64,000 nt of DNA, taken from assembly GCF_024594815.1 (NCBI RefSeq), contig NZ_JANJOU010000008.1, positions 248,001 through 312,000 of the forward strand, in the 5' to 3' direction. This stretch comes from Roseomonas populi. GTDB lineage: Bacteria; Pseudomonadota; Alphaproteobacteria; Acetobacterales; Acetobacteraceae. A program made the position numbers and the translations under genes. Below the pieces are notes generated by a model. That model was given only the letters and a program-made list of their open reading frames with translations. It did no database searches and was not told where the DNA came from. How positions within the stretch are numbered: the first letter of the stretch is position 1; every line of letters starts with the position of its first letter. This document shows positions 27,146-36,030 of this stretch, piece after piece.

Positions 27146-28018
27146 ATGCCGGGTGCGGACTTCATGCGGGAACGCCAGGCAGGGTGGGGTATGCCGCCGG
27201 CCGCGGCCCTGCTGGACCTGCCCTCCACCGGCACTTCGGTGATCCGCTGGAGCCGCCATCGAACCGGCGCCTTCAAGATGCGACCGCTGCTGTCCGATCA
27301 CACCATCGTCTCGCTCAACCTGCGCCCCATGCGGGCGGAGGCCTGGCTGGGGGAGCGGCAGGTCTGGGCCGGGCCGATAGGGTCCCACGCCGTGCGGATC
27401 GTGCCCCCCGGGGTGGAGCGCCGCTGGGCCACCGCCGATCCCTTCGACCTCCTGCATGTCATGCTGCCGCCGCGGGCCTTCCAGTCGATGGCCGGGCGGG
27501 GATGCGGCCCCTTCACCCTGTCCGATCCGCTCTACGGGCCCGACCGCCTCATCCGGGAGCTGGGCCTGCAGATCCTCGGCGCTATGGAGGAGGGCGGGCC
27601 ATACCTGACGGAACTGGCCGACGGCCTGTGCCGGGCGCTGGTCGCCCACCTGCTGCGCCGGTACCACGTTCCCGCCCCGTCCAGCCCGCCCGCCCTGCCG
27701 CTGGCCCGGCTGCGGCGGGTGGAGGCGCTGGTCCGCGCCCGGCTGGCGGACGAACTGACCGTCGGGGACATGGCGGGGGCGGCCGGGTACAGCGAATTCC
27801 ACTTCGCCCGGCTCTTTCGCGCCGCGACCGGCCGCACCCCGCACCGCTACCTGCAGGAGGCGCGTATCACCCACGCTTGCGGGCTGCTGAAGGAGGGAAA
27901 GGCCGGCGTGCTGGCCGTGGCCCTGGACTGCGGCTTTAAGGACGCCTCCCACTTCTCCCGGGTATTCCGTGCCCGAATGGGCACCACGCCGCAGGCCTTC
28001 CGGGACGGGTCCGCCTAG
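27146..28018 (+). CDS. AraC-family transcriptional regulator
   Basis: The product is 290 residues. The C-terminal AraC HTH pair is clear: LTVGDMAGAAGYSEFHFARLFRAATGRTPHRYL (in short blocks, about residues 205-240) and ALDCGFKDASHFSRVFRARMGTTPQAFR. The N-terminal sensor domain resembles those of AraC proteins with an MLPPRAFQSM block. ATG at 27146 was chosen, with ATG at 27164 as an alternative; an upstream extension would be unusually long. It is divergent from the CocE/GGT operon and precedes the dipeptidase, so it probably controls this peptide-use island. Confidence 0.85.
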   Translation: MPGADFMRERQAGWGMPPAAALLDLPSTGTSVIRWSRHRTGAFKMRPLLSDHTIVSLNLRPMRAEAWLGERQVWAGPIGSHAVRIVPPGVERRWATADPFDLLHVMLPPRAFQSMAGRGCGPFTLSDPLYGPDRLIRELGLQILGAMEEGGPYLTELADGLCRALVAHLLRRYHVPAPSSPPALPLARLRRVEALVRARLADELTVGDMAGAAGYSEFHFARLFRAATGRTPHRYLQEARITHACGLLKEGKAGVLAVALDCGFKDASHFSRVFRARMGTTPQAFRDGSA

Positions 28019-28130
28019 GCGGAAGCAGGATTTGCACGATCCCCGCCGTTTCCGGCGGGCTGGGCGCCTGGGCTTGCCCTATCCTCCCCGCCTCAGCAGG
28101 CCGCCCCGCGGCCGCATGGGGAGCGCCGGG

Positions 28131-29534
28131 ATGACGCAAGCGGTCATCGACGACCTGATGGCCCGCCAGGGCGAGATCCGCGCCCGGCTGGACGCCTTCC
28201 TGCGCTTGCCGAGCGTCAGCGCCGACCCGGGCTTCGCGGAGGGGATGGAGGCCGCGCGCGGCTTCCTGCTGGACTGGTTGCGCGGGACCGGCCTCTCCGA
28301 CGTGCACCTGCTGGACGGGGGCGGCGAGCCAGCCGTCTACGCGGCCTGGAAGGGGGCGCCCGGCCGCCCCACCCTGCTGGTCTACGGCCATTACGACGTG
28401 CAGCCCCCTGCCCCGCTCGCGGCTTGGCGCAGCGATCCCTTCGAGCCGGTGGAGAAGGACGGTCGCCTCTATGCCCGCGGCGCCTCCGACGTGAAGGGCT
28501 CCACCACCATCGCGGTCGAGGCGGTGGCCGCCTTCCTTCGGGTGACCGGGGCTTGCCCTGTGAACGTTAAGTTCTTCCTGGAAGGCGAGGAGGAGACCGG
28601 CAGCCCCAGCCTGCGTGAGCTGGTCCGGCGCCACGGCGACCTCCTACGGGCCGACGCCATGATCTCCGCCGACGGCGGCCGGGCGAGCGAGACGATCCCC
28701 ACCATCAATGTCGGCGCGCGGGGCATCGCGGGGCTGGAGGTGGCGCTGCGCAGCGCCGACAAGGAACTGCATTCCGGCCGCTACGGCGGCGCCGTGCGGA
28801 ACGCGCTGCACGAGATGGCCCGCCTGATTGCCTCCCTGCACGATGCAGAGGGGCACATCGCCGTGCCGGGCTTCCTGGAGGCCGCGCCGGCGCTGACCCC
28901 GAAGCAGCGGGCCGACACGGCGGCCTTCCTGCTGGACGAGGCCGCCTTCTGTGCCGAGGTGGGCGCCGCCGCCTTCGGCGAGCCCGGCTATAGCCTGCGC
29001 GAGCGCCTGACACTGCGCCCGGCCATCGATGTGAACGGGATGTGGGGCGGCTACACGGGCGCGGGAAGCAAGACCGTGATCCCGGACGAGGCCTTCGCCA
29101 AGATCACCATGCGCCTCGTGCCAGGCCAGGACCCGGAGCGGGCGGTGGCGCTGGTGGCGGAGCACCTTGCGCGGCTCTGCCCGCCCGGGGTCTCGTTGCG
29201 GATCACGCCGAAGAGCGGCAACTCCCCCGCCTCCAGCCTGTCGGAGGACCATCCTCTGCTGCGCGCGGGCTCGGCGGTGCTGGAACGGCTGATGGGGCGG
29301 ACGCCTGTGCCCGTGCGGCTCGGCGCCACGGTGCCGGTGACGGCGCTGTTCCAGGAGTTGCTGGGGATCGACACGCTGATGTTCGGCTTCAACCTGCCGG
29401 ACGAGGACGTGCACGCGCCCAACGAGTTCTTCCACCTGGAATCCATCCCGCTCGGCCTGCGCGGCTGGGCGATGCTGCTCGCCGAGCTGGGCGGGATGAC
29501 GGACGCCGATTTCGCGCCCTTCCGGCGCGCCTGA
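28131..29534 (+). CDS. M20-family dipeptidase
   Basis: The product is 467 residues, the usual length for M20 peptidases of the dipeptidase subgroup. Zinc ligands are recognisable at VYGHYDVQP (His), GASDVKG (bridging Asp), EGEEETGS (catalytic and ligand Glu), ISADGG (Asp) and DEDVHAPNE near the C-terminus (His). It probably hydrolyses dipeptides or N-acyl amino acids in the cytoplasm. ATG at 28131 follows GGGAG at 28118-28122. The next gene starts 14 nt after the stop. Confidence 0.88.
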   Translation: MTQAVIDDLMARQGEIRARLDAFLRLPSVSADPGFAEGMEAARGFLLDWLRGTGLSDVHLLDGGGEPAVYAAWKGAPGRPTLLVYGHYDVQPPAPLAAWRSDPFEPVEKDGRLYARGASDVKGSTTIAVEAVAAFLRVTGACPVNVKFFLEGEEETGSPSLRELVRRHGDLLRADAMISADGGRASETIPTINVGARGIAGLEVALRSADKELHSGRYGGAVRNALHEMARLIASLHDAEGHIAVPGFLEAAPALTPKQRADTAAFLLDEAAFCAEVGAAAFGEPGYSLRERLTLRPAIDVNGMWGGYTGAGSKTVIPDEAFAKITMRLVPGQDPERAVALVAEHLARLCPPGVSLRITPKSGNSPASSLSEDHPLLRAGSAVLERLMGRTPVPVRLGATVPVTALFQELLGIDTLMFGFNLPDEDVHAPNEFFHLESIPLGLRGWAMLLAELGGMTDADFAPFRRA

Positions 29535-29548
29535 GAGGAGCCCCGGAC

Positions 29549-31150
29549 ATGAAGGGCATGGTGGTGGCGGCCCAGCCGGAGGCGGCGGAGGCGGGCGTGC
29601 TGACGCTGCGGCGCGGCGGCAACGCGGTGGACGCCGCGATTGCCGCGGCCTTCGTGCAGGGCGTGGTGGACCCGCTGATGACGGGGATCGCCGGCTACGG
29701 GACGATGCAGGTCTACATGCCCCGGCGCGGCGTGCACCAGCACCTCACCTTCTACGCCCGCGCGCCCCGTGCGGCGCAGCCGGACATGTGGGCGGACATA
29801 GTGACGGGCCAGTCCCGCGACGGCTTCGCCTATCTCGTGAAAGACCACGTTAACGAGATCGGCTACCTGGCCCCAGGCACGCCGGGGAACCTGCGCGGCT
29901 ATACCGACGCCCTCTCCGACTTCGGCACGATGGAACTGGCCGACGTGATGCGCCCGGCCATCGAGCAGGCCCGGCACGGCTTCATGGTGCGCCCCTATGT
30001 CCACTACTACTGGACACTCGACCAGCGCGCGACGGGCATGCTGAACCCCGCGGACTACCTCCGTTTCAGCCGCACGGGGCGCGAGATCTACTGCGCGCCG
30101 GACGGCTCGCCGAAGCGGCCGGGCCAGCACGTCTCCAACCCCGACATGGCCCGCTCGCTGGAGCGGATCGCGCAGCACGGGCCCGATCTCTTCTATCGCG
30201 GGGAAATGGCGGAGGAGATCGTGGCGGACTTCCGGCGCCATGGCGGCCTGCTCTCCATGGAGGACCTGCGGGACTACCGCACCCTGCGCAGTGATCCTGT
30301 CTGGGGCAGCTACCGCGGCCATCGCGTGGCGGGCCTGCAGGCGCCGGGCGGCGGGCTCAGCCTCATCCAGCTCCTGCACATCCTGGAGGGGTTCGACATC
30401 GGCGCGCTGGAGCACGGGAGCGCGGAGCACCTGCGCATCCTCGCGGAGGCGATGAAGCAGGTGGCCATCGACAAGGACGCCCATATCGGCGACCCGGAAT
30501 TCGTGGACGTTCCCGTGGAGATGCTGCTCTCCAAGGACCGCGCGGCGGAGATCGCGGCCCGCATCCGGCGCGGCGAGAAGGCGCATGTCGCGCGCATGCC
30601 CTACGAGGCGGCGGACACCACCCATGTCACGGTCGTGGATGCCGAGGGCAATTCGGTGGCGCTGACGCACACGCTCGGCAATCCCTCCGGCGTCATCACG
30701 GACGGGATGGGCTTCATGCACAACGGGCTGATGAACGGCTTCGATCCCCGTCCCGGTCGCGCGGGCTCGATCGCGCCGGGCAAGAGCCGAACCTCCTCCC
30801 AGTGCCCGACCATCGTGTTCCGGGGGGATGATCCCTATATCGTCCTCGGCGCGCCGGGGGGCACGGCCATCGTGCCGGCCCTTACGCAGGGGATCAGCAA
30901 CGTGATCGACTTCGGCATGACGATGTTCGAGGCCGTGGCGGCGCCGCGCATCTCGGTCAACAGCGACACCATCGACGTGTCGAACCGTATCCCGCGCTAC
31001 GTGACCGATGCGCTGGAGGCCCAGGGCTATCCCGTTGCCCGCTCCTACATGGGCTTCGCCTTCGCGGCGATCCACGCGATCCGCATGGAGGACGGGCGGC
31101 TGACAGGCGGCGCGGATCCGCAGCGCGACGGCGTCGCGCTGATGGCCTGA
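29549..31150 (+). CDS. Gamma-glutamyltransferase-family protein, paralogue 2
   Basis: The product is 533 residues, collinear with the protein at 23385-25004 (MKGMVVAAQPEAAEAGV, RRGGNAVDAAIAAAF, APGGGLSLIQLL, FDPRPGRAGSIAPGKSR). The autoprocessing/nucleophile site is complete here: DTTHVTVVD (Thr357-Thr358). There is no signal peptide, so a cytoplasmic gamma-glutamyl or amide hydrolase is likely. The GAGAGGAG ribosome-binding site lies just before the ATG. It is in an operon with the M20 dipeptidase and the peptide-binding protein downstream. Confidence 0.87.
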   Translation: MKGMVVAAQPEAAEAGVLTLRRGGNAVDAAIAAAFVQGVVDPLMTGIAGYGTMQVYMPRRGVHQHLTFYARAPRAAQPDMWADIVTGQSRDGFAYLVKDHVNEIGYLAPGTPGNLRGYTDALSDFGTMELADVMRPAIEQARHGFMVRPYVHYYWTLDQRATGMLNPADYLRFSRTGREIYCAPDGSPKRPGQHVSNPDMARSLERIAQHGPDLFYRGEMAEEIVADFRRHGGLLSMEDLRDYRTLRSDPVWGSYRGHRVAGLQAPGGGLSLIQLLHILEGFDIGALEHGSAEHLRILAEAMKQVAIDKDAHIGDPEFVDVPVEMLLSKDRAAEIAARIRRGEKAHVARMPYEAADTTHVTVVDAEGNSVALTHTLGNPSGVITDGMGFMHNGLMNGFDPRPGRAGSIAPGKSRTSSQCPTIVFRGDDPYIVLGAPGGTAIVPALTQGISNVIDFGMTMFEAVAAPRISVNSDTIDVSNRIPRYVTDALEAQGYPVARSYMGFAFAAIHAIRMEDGRLTGGADPQRDGVALMA

Positions 31151-31254
31151 AGCGGGATTTCGCTGCGCCGGCCGGCCGGGCAGCACGGATTGCGCTTCTC
31201 CCGCGGCAACAGGGCGGGCAAGACGAGCAGGAATGGTGAAGGAGATGATGTCCC

Positions 31255-32841
31255 ATGCAGCGCCGTAGTATCCTTGCAGCGGCGGCGTCGCTCGCCGCGC
31301 TCCCCGCCTCTCTTCCCCGTGGTGCGCGGGCCGCCGGCACCGATCTGGAGATCGGGTTGGGCGGGGCCTTCACGACGATCGACCCGCACTTTTTCCACGC
31401 GACGCCGAACCACACCGTGGCGATGCACATGTTCGAGCGCCTGGTGGACCGGACGCCGGACGGCAAGCTCGTGCCCGTTCTGGCGGAGAGCTGGAAGTCC
31501 GTCACTGACACCCTCTGGGAATTCAAGCTGCGCCCGGGCGTGAAGTTCCACGACGGCGGCGAGCTGACAGCCGACGACGTCGTCTTCACCTTCGAGCGCG
31601 CGCCGAACGTACCGAACAGCCCGGGCGGCTTCGGCACCTTCCTGCGCGCCGTCAGCCGGGTGGAGGTGGCGGATCCTCTGACGCTCCGCGTCCATACCCA
31701 CCAGCCCGCGCCGGACCTGCTGCTGAACCTGACCTATGTCGGCATCCTCTCCCGCCGAGCGGGAGAGGGGGCGACAACGGCCGACTACAATTCCGGCAAG
31801 GCCGCCATCGGCACGGGCCCGTACCGCTTCGTCTCCTTCACGCCCGGCAGCCGCGTGGAGTTGCGCAGGTTCGATGGCTGGTGGGGCCCGAAGCAGCCCT
31901 GGGAGAAGGTGACTCTCCGGCTCCTCTCGAACCCGGCGGCGCGCAGCGCGGCGCTGCTCTCCGGCGATGTGGGCGTCATCGACACCCCTTCCGTCAGCGA
32001 CCTTCCGAAGCTGCGGAGCGATCCACAGGTCACGGTGGCCGCGGTGGGCGGCATCCGCTGCATGTACCTTGTCCCCGATTTCTCCCGCGAGGGCGAGAGC
32101 CCCTTCGTTCTGGGGAACAACGGGCAGCCCCTGCCGAAGAACCCGTTCCGCGACCGCCGCGTGCGCGAGGCGCTCTCCTGCTCCATCCAGCGCCCGGCGC
32201 TAGCGGACCGGATCATGCTGAACACGGCCGCGCCGACAAACCAATGGATGCCGGAGGGCGGCTACTCCTACGCGCCCGGCGTCCAGGTGCCGGAGTACAA
32301 CCCGAACCGCGCGCGCCAGCTCCTCGCAGAGGCGGGGCTCGGCCAGGGGTTCCGCCTTACCCTGCACACGCCCAACGACCGCTATCCCAATGACGCGCGG
32401 CTCGCCCAGGCCGTGGCGCAGATGTGGACGCGCATCGGCGTGCAGACCACGGTAGAGGCCCTGCCCTGGAGCAGCTTCTTCGGCCGGGGCACCCGGCAGG
32501 AGTTCTCCATGGCCTTGTGGGGCTGGGGCAGCCCGACCTTCGAGGGCGGCTACATGCTCACCAACTGCATCGCAACGCAGGACAAGTCGCGTAATCGCGG
32601 GTCCTACAACTACGGGCTCTACTCCAATCCGGAACTGGACCGTTTCATCTTCGAGGCGGTGGAGGAGATGGATGCCGCCAAGCGGGAGAGGCTTCTGATT
32701 GGCGCGACAGAGCGGGCCATGGCGGATGTCCCGATCATGCCGATCCTCATGCTGGAAAACCTCTGGGCCACGCGAAAGGACATCTCGATCCAACCGCGCC
32801 GGGACGAGCGGACGCTGGCCATGGACATCAAGCCGGCCTGA
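31255..32841 (+). CDS. Periplasmic peptide-binding protein of an ABC transporter (DppA/OppA family)
   Basis: The product is 528 residues with an RR-type export signal (MQRRSILAAAASLAALPASL). SBP family 5 features are clear: PVLAESWKS, LWEFKLRPGVKFHDGG, DDVVFTFERA, and near the end FIFEAVEEMD and ERAMADVPIMPI. It delivers peptides or related compounds to a permease. No permease or ATPase genes adjoin it, so it must use one encoded elsewhere. It follows the dipeptidase and GGT genes, which fits uptake followed by hydrolysis. Confidence 0.88.
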   Translation: MQRRSILAAAASLAALPASLPRGARAAGTDLEIGLGGAFTTIDPHFFHATPNHTVAMHMFERLVDRTPDGKLVPVLAESWKSVTDTLWEFKLRPGVKFHDGGELTADDVVFTFERAPNVPNSPGGFGTFLRAVSRVEVADPLTLRVHTHQPAPDLLLNLTYVGILSRRAGEGATTADYNSGKAAIGTGPYRFVSFTPGSRVELRRFDGWWGPKQPWEKVTLRLLSNPAARSAALLSGDVGVIDTPSVSDLPKLRSDPQVTVAAVGGIRCMYLVPDFSREGESPFVLGNNGQPLPKNPFRDRRVREALSCSIQRPALADRIMLNTAAPTNQWMPEGGYSYAPGVQVPEYNPNRARQLLAEAGLGQGFRLTLHTPNDRYPNDARLAQAVAQMWTRIGVQTTVEALPWSSFFGRGTRQEFSMALWGWGSPTFEGGYMLTNCIATQDKSRNRGSYNYGLYSNPELDRFIFEAVEEMDAAKRERLLIGATERAMADVPIMPILMLENLWATRKDISIQPRRDERTLAMDIKPA

Positions 32842-32915
32842 CGCCGGCGCTTCTCTGTCGCGGCTCCTGTTTCCCTAGTCCACGCCTCCTCTTCCTTTGC
32901 CGCAGGCGGCCGGCG

Positions 32916-33689
32916 TCAGAGATGCCGGCCGCCATCCACGACGATGGTGCTGCCCGTGGTCAGGCGGAGATGCGTGACGGCGGCGAGCACGGCCATGGCC
33001 ACGTCGTCCGGCTCGGCCACCATCTTCAGGGGCGTGGTGGCCGCCTGCTTCTCCACACCGGCGCGACCTCGGCCGGGAACGAAATCGGTCGCGACCGCGG
33101 CGGGCGAGACGCCGATGACGCGGATCTCCGGCCCCAGCACGCGCGCGAGCGACATCCCCATCGTGTCCAGCGCGGCCTTGGAGGCGCAGTAGGCGATGCT
33201 GCTGCCCAGCCCCGTGCTGCCGGAGAGGGAGGAGATGTTGACGACCACCGAATCCCCGCCGCGCCGAAGCAGCGGCGCGAAGGCGCGAATGGTGGCGAAG
33301 GGCCCGCGCACGTTGGTGACGAGAATACGGTCGAAGCTGGCATCGTCCATCGCGTCCAGCTCGGCGTGCGGCACGGCGCGCGTGACGCCCGCGGAGTTCA
33401 CCAGGATGTCGGCGCGGCCGAGGCGGCGTTCCACCTCCGCGGCGGCGGCGCCGATCGCCGCGCTGTCCTCCATGGGAATGCGAAGGGTCAGGTGCCCCTC
33501 ACCTGGCAGTTCCGCCACCAGGGCCTGTGCGCGATCTGCGCCGGCATTGTAGCCCACCGCCACGGTCGCGCCCGCCGCGGCCAGGCGCCGCACGGTGGCG
33601 GCACCGATCCCGCTGCTGCCGCCGGTGACCACGGCCACACGGCCCTGGAGCCGGTACTCGCCCTGCCCACCCGCTCGAATCCCGCTCAA
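32916..33689 (-). CDS. SDR-family oxidoreductase
   Basis: From TTG at 33689 the product is 257 residues, the normal classical-SDR size, and a GGGAGGA ribosome-binding site precedes this start. An in-frame ATG at 33740 would add 17 unlike residues. The NAD(P) site is TGGSSGIGAA, the catalytic residues are Ser in NISSLSG and Tyr/Lys in YCASK, and the C-terminus is the usual TTGSTIVVDGG. The substrate is unknown. It is divergent from the GntR regulator that likely controls it. Confidence 0.85.
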   Translation of the reverse strand: MSGIRAGGQGEYRLQGRVAVVTGGSSGIGAATVRRLAAAGATVAVGYNAGADRAQALVAELPGEGHLTLRIPMEDSAAIGAAAAEVERRLGRADILVNSAGVTRAVPHAELDAMDDASFDRILVTNVRGPFATIRAFAPLLRRGGDSVVVNISSLSGSTGLGSSIAYCASKAALDTMGMSLARVLGPEIRVIGVSPAAVATDFVPGRGRAGVEKQAATTPLKMVAEPDDVAMAVLAAVTHLRLTTGSTIVVDGGRHL

Positions 33690-33850
33690 CCCAGATCCTC
33701 CCGCTTGCCTTTTCGGTTCGCCGCATATCATCATAATCATAAGAGGATTAGGTGGTCGAGCGGCTGGATGGCGAGGGCGCCCGAGAGAAGGAGGGTTGGC
33801 GAGGGTCCGCAAGAGCCCGTGGCTCCACGCTCAGGGCCACGAACGCTCGC

Positions 33851-34639
33851 ATGACAGGATCCCTCCTCGCCGCCTGGCCGGCCCCTCCCTCGCTCAACCG
33901 CCACCTGCCGCTCTGGTACCAGGTGGCGCACCACCTGCTCATGGCCATCCGTGGCCGCGCGCCAGAGGCCTCTCTGCGGCTGCCTACGGAGGCGGAGCTG
34001 GCCCGGCACTATGGCGTCAGCCTCATCACCGTGCGGGAGGCGCTGCGCTGGCTGGAGGCTGAGGGGATGATCTCCCGCCAGCGGCGGCGCGGCACCTTCG
34101 TGAACCCGGACGTGCCGGCTGGCCGCACGCTCATGCTCTCCGGCTCGCTGCAGACGGTGTTCGACCAGCAGCAGGCGACAGAGGTGGATGTGCTGGACCA
34201 GTCCGTGACGCCCGTGCCCGCCGGACTGGCCGCCCGCTTCCCGGACCAGGCCGAGGTGATGGCCTTCCGGCGCCTGCGGCGGCACGAGGGCACGCCGGTC
34301 AGCCGCGCCGTGAACTACCTGCCGCTGGAGATCGGCCGGCGAGTCCCGGTGGACATGCTTCGCCACTGGCCGATGACCCGCGTGCTGCAGGAGGCGCTCG
34401 GCCTGCCCATCGCGCGGATCGAGGACACGGTGCAGGCGCAACTCGCAACGCCCGAGCTCTGCCCGCTGCTCGATATCCCGCTGCTCAGCCCCGTCCTCTT
34501 CTTCACGGGCGTGACGCTGGACGCGGCGGGCAGCACCCTGGATCTGGCGCAGATCCACTACCGCGGAGATCGCTTTCGCTTCTCCGTCAGCTTCGACGTG
34601 CCGGCCACCGCCCCAGAACAGAAGGGCGGGCCGCGATGA
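33851..34639 (+). CDS. GntR-family transcriptional regulator with UTRA effector domain
   Basis: The product is 262 residues. The N-terminal winged helix reads LPTEAELARHYGVSLITVREAL and LEAEGMISRQRRRGTFV. The C-terminal half (about residues 100-250) is a UTRA ligand-binding domain (EVMAFRRLRRHEGTPVSRAVNYLPLEIG). ATG at 33851 was preferred over an in-frame start at 33752. It probably senses the solute handled by the neighbouring TctC receptor (28 nt downstream) and the divergent SDR. Confidence 0.85.
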   Translation: MTGSLLAAWPAPPSLNRHLPLWYQVAHHLLMAIRGRAPEASLRLPTEAELARHYGVSLITVREALRWLEAEGMISRQRRRGTFVNPDVPAGRTLMLSGSLQTVFDQQQATEVDVLDQSVTPVPAGLAARFPDQAEVMAFRRLRRHEGTPVSRAVNYLPLEIGRRVPVDMLRHWPMTRVLQEALGLPIARIEDTVQAQLATPELCPLLDIPLLSPVLFFTGVTLDAAGSTLDLAQIHYRGDRFRFSVSFDVPATAPEQKGGPR

Positions 34640-34667
34640 CCAGCAACGACAACCGAGGAAATGTCCC

Positions 34668-35663
34668 ATGCGTAACATGCTGCGGGGGCTTGCCGCTGCC
34701 CTCTTCCTGGCCGCGACGTCCGGCCTGGCCCATGCCCAGTCCCAGGGCCAGGGCCAGGGCCAGGCTCAGTCCTGGCCTGACCGCCCCATCACCCTTGTCC
34801 ACGGTTTCGGCGCGGGCGGGAACGCCGACGTCATCGCCCGCATCGTCGCGCAGCCGCTCTCGGAGGCGCTCGGCAAGCCCGTGGTGGTGGAGGCGCGGAC
34901 GGGTGCCGGCGGCAACATCGCCAGCGAGTACGTCGCCCGCACCACGCCGGACGGGCATACGTTGATCCTGCTCACGGGCGGCCATGCCGTCTCCGCCGCC
35001 ATGTACCGCGGCCTGCGCTTCGATCCCGTGGAGGACTTCGCCTTCGTCTCGCTCGTCTCCGTCTTCCCCTTCGTGGTGGCGACGCGGGCGGAGGGGCCGG
35101 TCGGCAGCATGGCCGAGCTGATCGCCGCGGCAAGGCGCGACCCCGGCGGCCTGACCTTCAGCTCGGTCGGCGTCGGCTCCACCCAGCACCTGACGGGGGA
35201 GCTGCTGGCGCAGATGGCAGGCATCCGGCTGACCCACGTGCCCTACCGCGGCGGCACTCAGCCGCTCACGGACCTGCTCTCCGGCCGCATCGACCTGATG
35301 GTGGATTCCGTGACCGTGACGGGTGCCGCGATCGCCGCCGGGAAGGTGCGCGCCCTCGGTGTCACCAGCGCCGCGCCCTGGCCCGCGCTGCCGGGGGCAC
35401 CGACGGTGAGCGCCGCCGTGCCGGAGTTCGAGGTCGTCTCCTGGGTCGGCCTGGCAGCGCCCGCGCGCACGCCCGAACACGTGGTGGAGCGGCTGAACCG
35501 CGAGCTCCGCGCCGTCCTCGCCCAGCCCGCGGTGCGGGAGCGGCTGGAGGGCGTGGGAACACGGGTGAACGCGACATCGCCGGATGAGATGCGCCGCTTC
35601 ATCTCGGGCGAGGTGAAGCGCTGGAACGAGGTCGTCACGCGCGCCGGCATCGAGCGGCAGTAG
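34668..35663 (+). CDS. TctC/Bug-family periplasmic solute receptor
   Basis: The product is 331 residues with a Sec signal (GLAAALFLAATSGLAHAQ). Typical Bug features are WPDRPITLVHGFGAGGNADVIARI, VEARTGAGGNIA, THVPYRGG and the ERLEGVGTRV end. Such receptors bind carboxylates for tripartite tricarboxylate transporters. No tctA/tctB is nearby. A hexanucleotide repeat directly after the signal peptide encodes Gln-Gly repeats. The gene is probably co-transcribed with the GntR regulator just upstream. Confidence 0.88.
   Translation: MRNMLRGLAAALFLAATSGLAHAQSQGQGQGQAQSWPDRPITLVHGFGAGGNADVIARIVAQPLSEALGKPVVVEARTGAGGNIASEYVARTTPDGHTLILLTGGHAVSAAMYRGLRFDPVEDFAFVSLVSVFPFVVATRAEGPVGSMAELIAAARRDPGGLTFSSVGVGSTQHLTGELLAQMAGIRLTHVPYRGGTQPLTDLLSGRIDLMVDSVTVTGAAIAAGKVRALGVTSAAPWPALPGAPTVSAAVPEFEVVSWVGLAAPARTPEHVVERLNRELRAVLAQPAVRERLEGVGTRVNATSPDEMRRFISGEVKRWNEVVTRAGIERQ
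34738..34770 (+). repeat. In-frame hexanucleotide repeat (CAGGGC) at the signal-peptide junction
   Basis: Successive CAGGGC units at about 34743-34764 encode a short Gln-Gly run right after the predicted signal peptidase site of the TctC receptor. Units of six keep the frame, so copy-number change would alter only linker length. Confidence 0.5.
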
Positions 35664-35724
35664 CGGCGGGGATCCAGGCCAAAGCAGTCGGCCATCCACC
35701 GCCGGGTCGGCGCTGCCCCTGTTC

Positions 35725-35937
35725 CTAGAGCCGACCCTGCCAGAACGGGCGCGCCGCCTCGAAGGCCGCGTCCATTTCGGTCAGGCCGACGTCACGCAGG
35801 CGCTCCGGCGGGAGCTCGCCCAGTGTGCGGCGCGTGGACGCGCGGCGGTGCCAGAGCATGAGCAGCCCGAGTACGCGGGGCACCGGGTTGCTGAACGCCG
35901 CATTGACCCGAGAAATCCCCTGAATTGCTCCGATCAT
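35725..35937 (-). CDS. DUF1127 small protein
   Basis: The product is 70 residues. The C-terminal half (RRTLGELPPERLRDVGLTEMDA, in family order: arginine-rich helix, L-x-x-L-P-x-x-L-x-D-I/V-G-L) is the DUF1127 signature. Small arginine-rich DUF1127 proteins in alphaproteobacteria affect metabolism and RNA turnover. ATG at 35937 has AGAGGC upstream. It is divergent from a MocR regulator, a pairing common in this class. Confidence 0.8.
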   Translation of the reverse strand: MIGAIQGISRVNAAFSNPVPRVLGLLMLWHRRASTRRTLGELPPERLRDVGLTEMDAAFEAARPFWQGRL

Positions 35938-35996
35938 ATCGATATTGCCTCTGATTGATCCGTAGGCATCTTCTGGCATGCGCACGGAATGCTCTT

Positions 35997-36023
35997 CAAT
36001 TCGAGAATTGCTATCGGTACAAT
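35997..36023 (+). promoter_or_regulatory. Palindrome and -10-like element upstream of the mocR-type gene
   Basis: A perfect 6-2-6 palindrome, CAATTC-GA-GAATTG, spans 35997-36010. A good -10 (TACAAT) follows at 36018-36023, only 7 nt before the ATG, so the transcript may be leaderless. The palindrome would cover the -35 region and is a natural site for autoregulation and for control of the divergent DUF1127 gene. Confidence 0.45.
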
Positions 36024-36030
36024 AAACCCG

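Noticed and set aside
32838-32919. CTGACGCCGG and CCGGCGTCAG inverted repeat between converging genes
   Set aside because: The 62-nt loop is too long for a terminator, and both arms overlap the stop codons with common GC-rich codons, so chance is likely.
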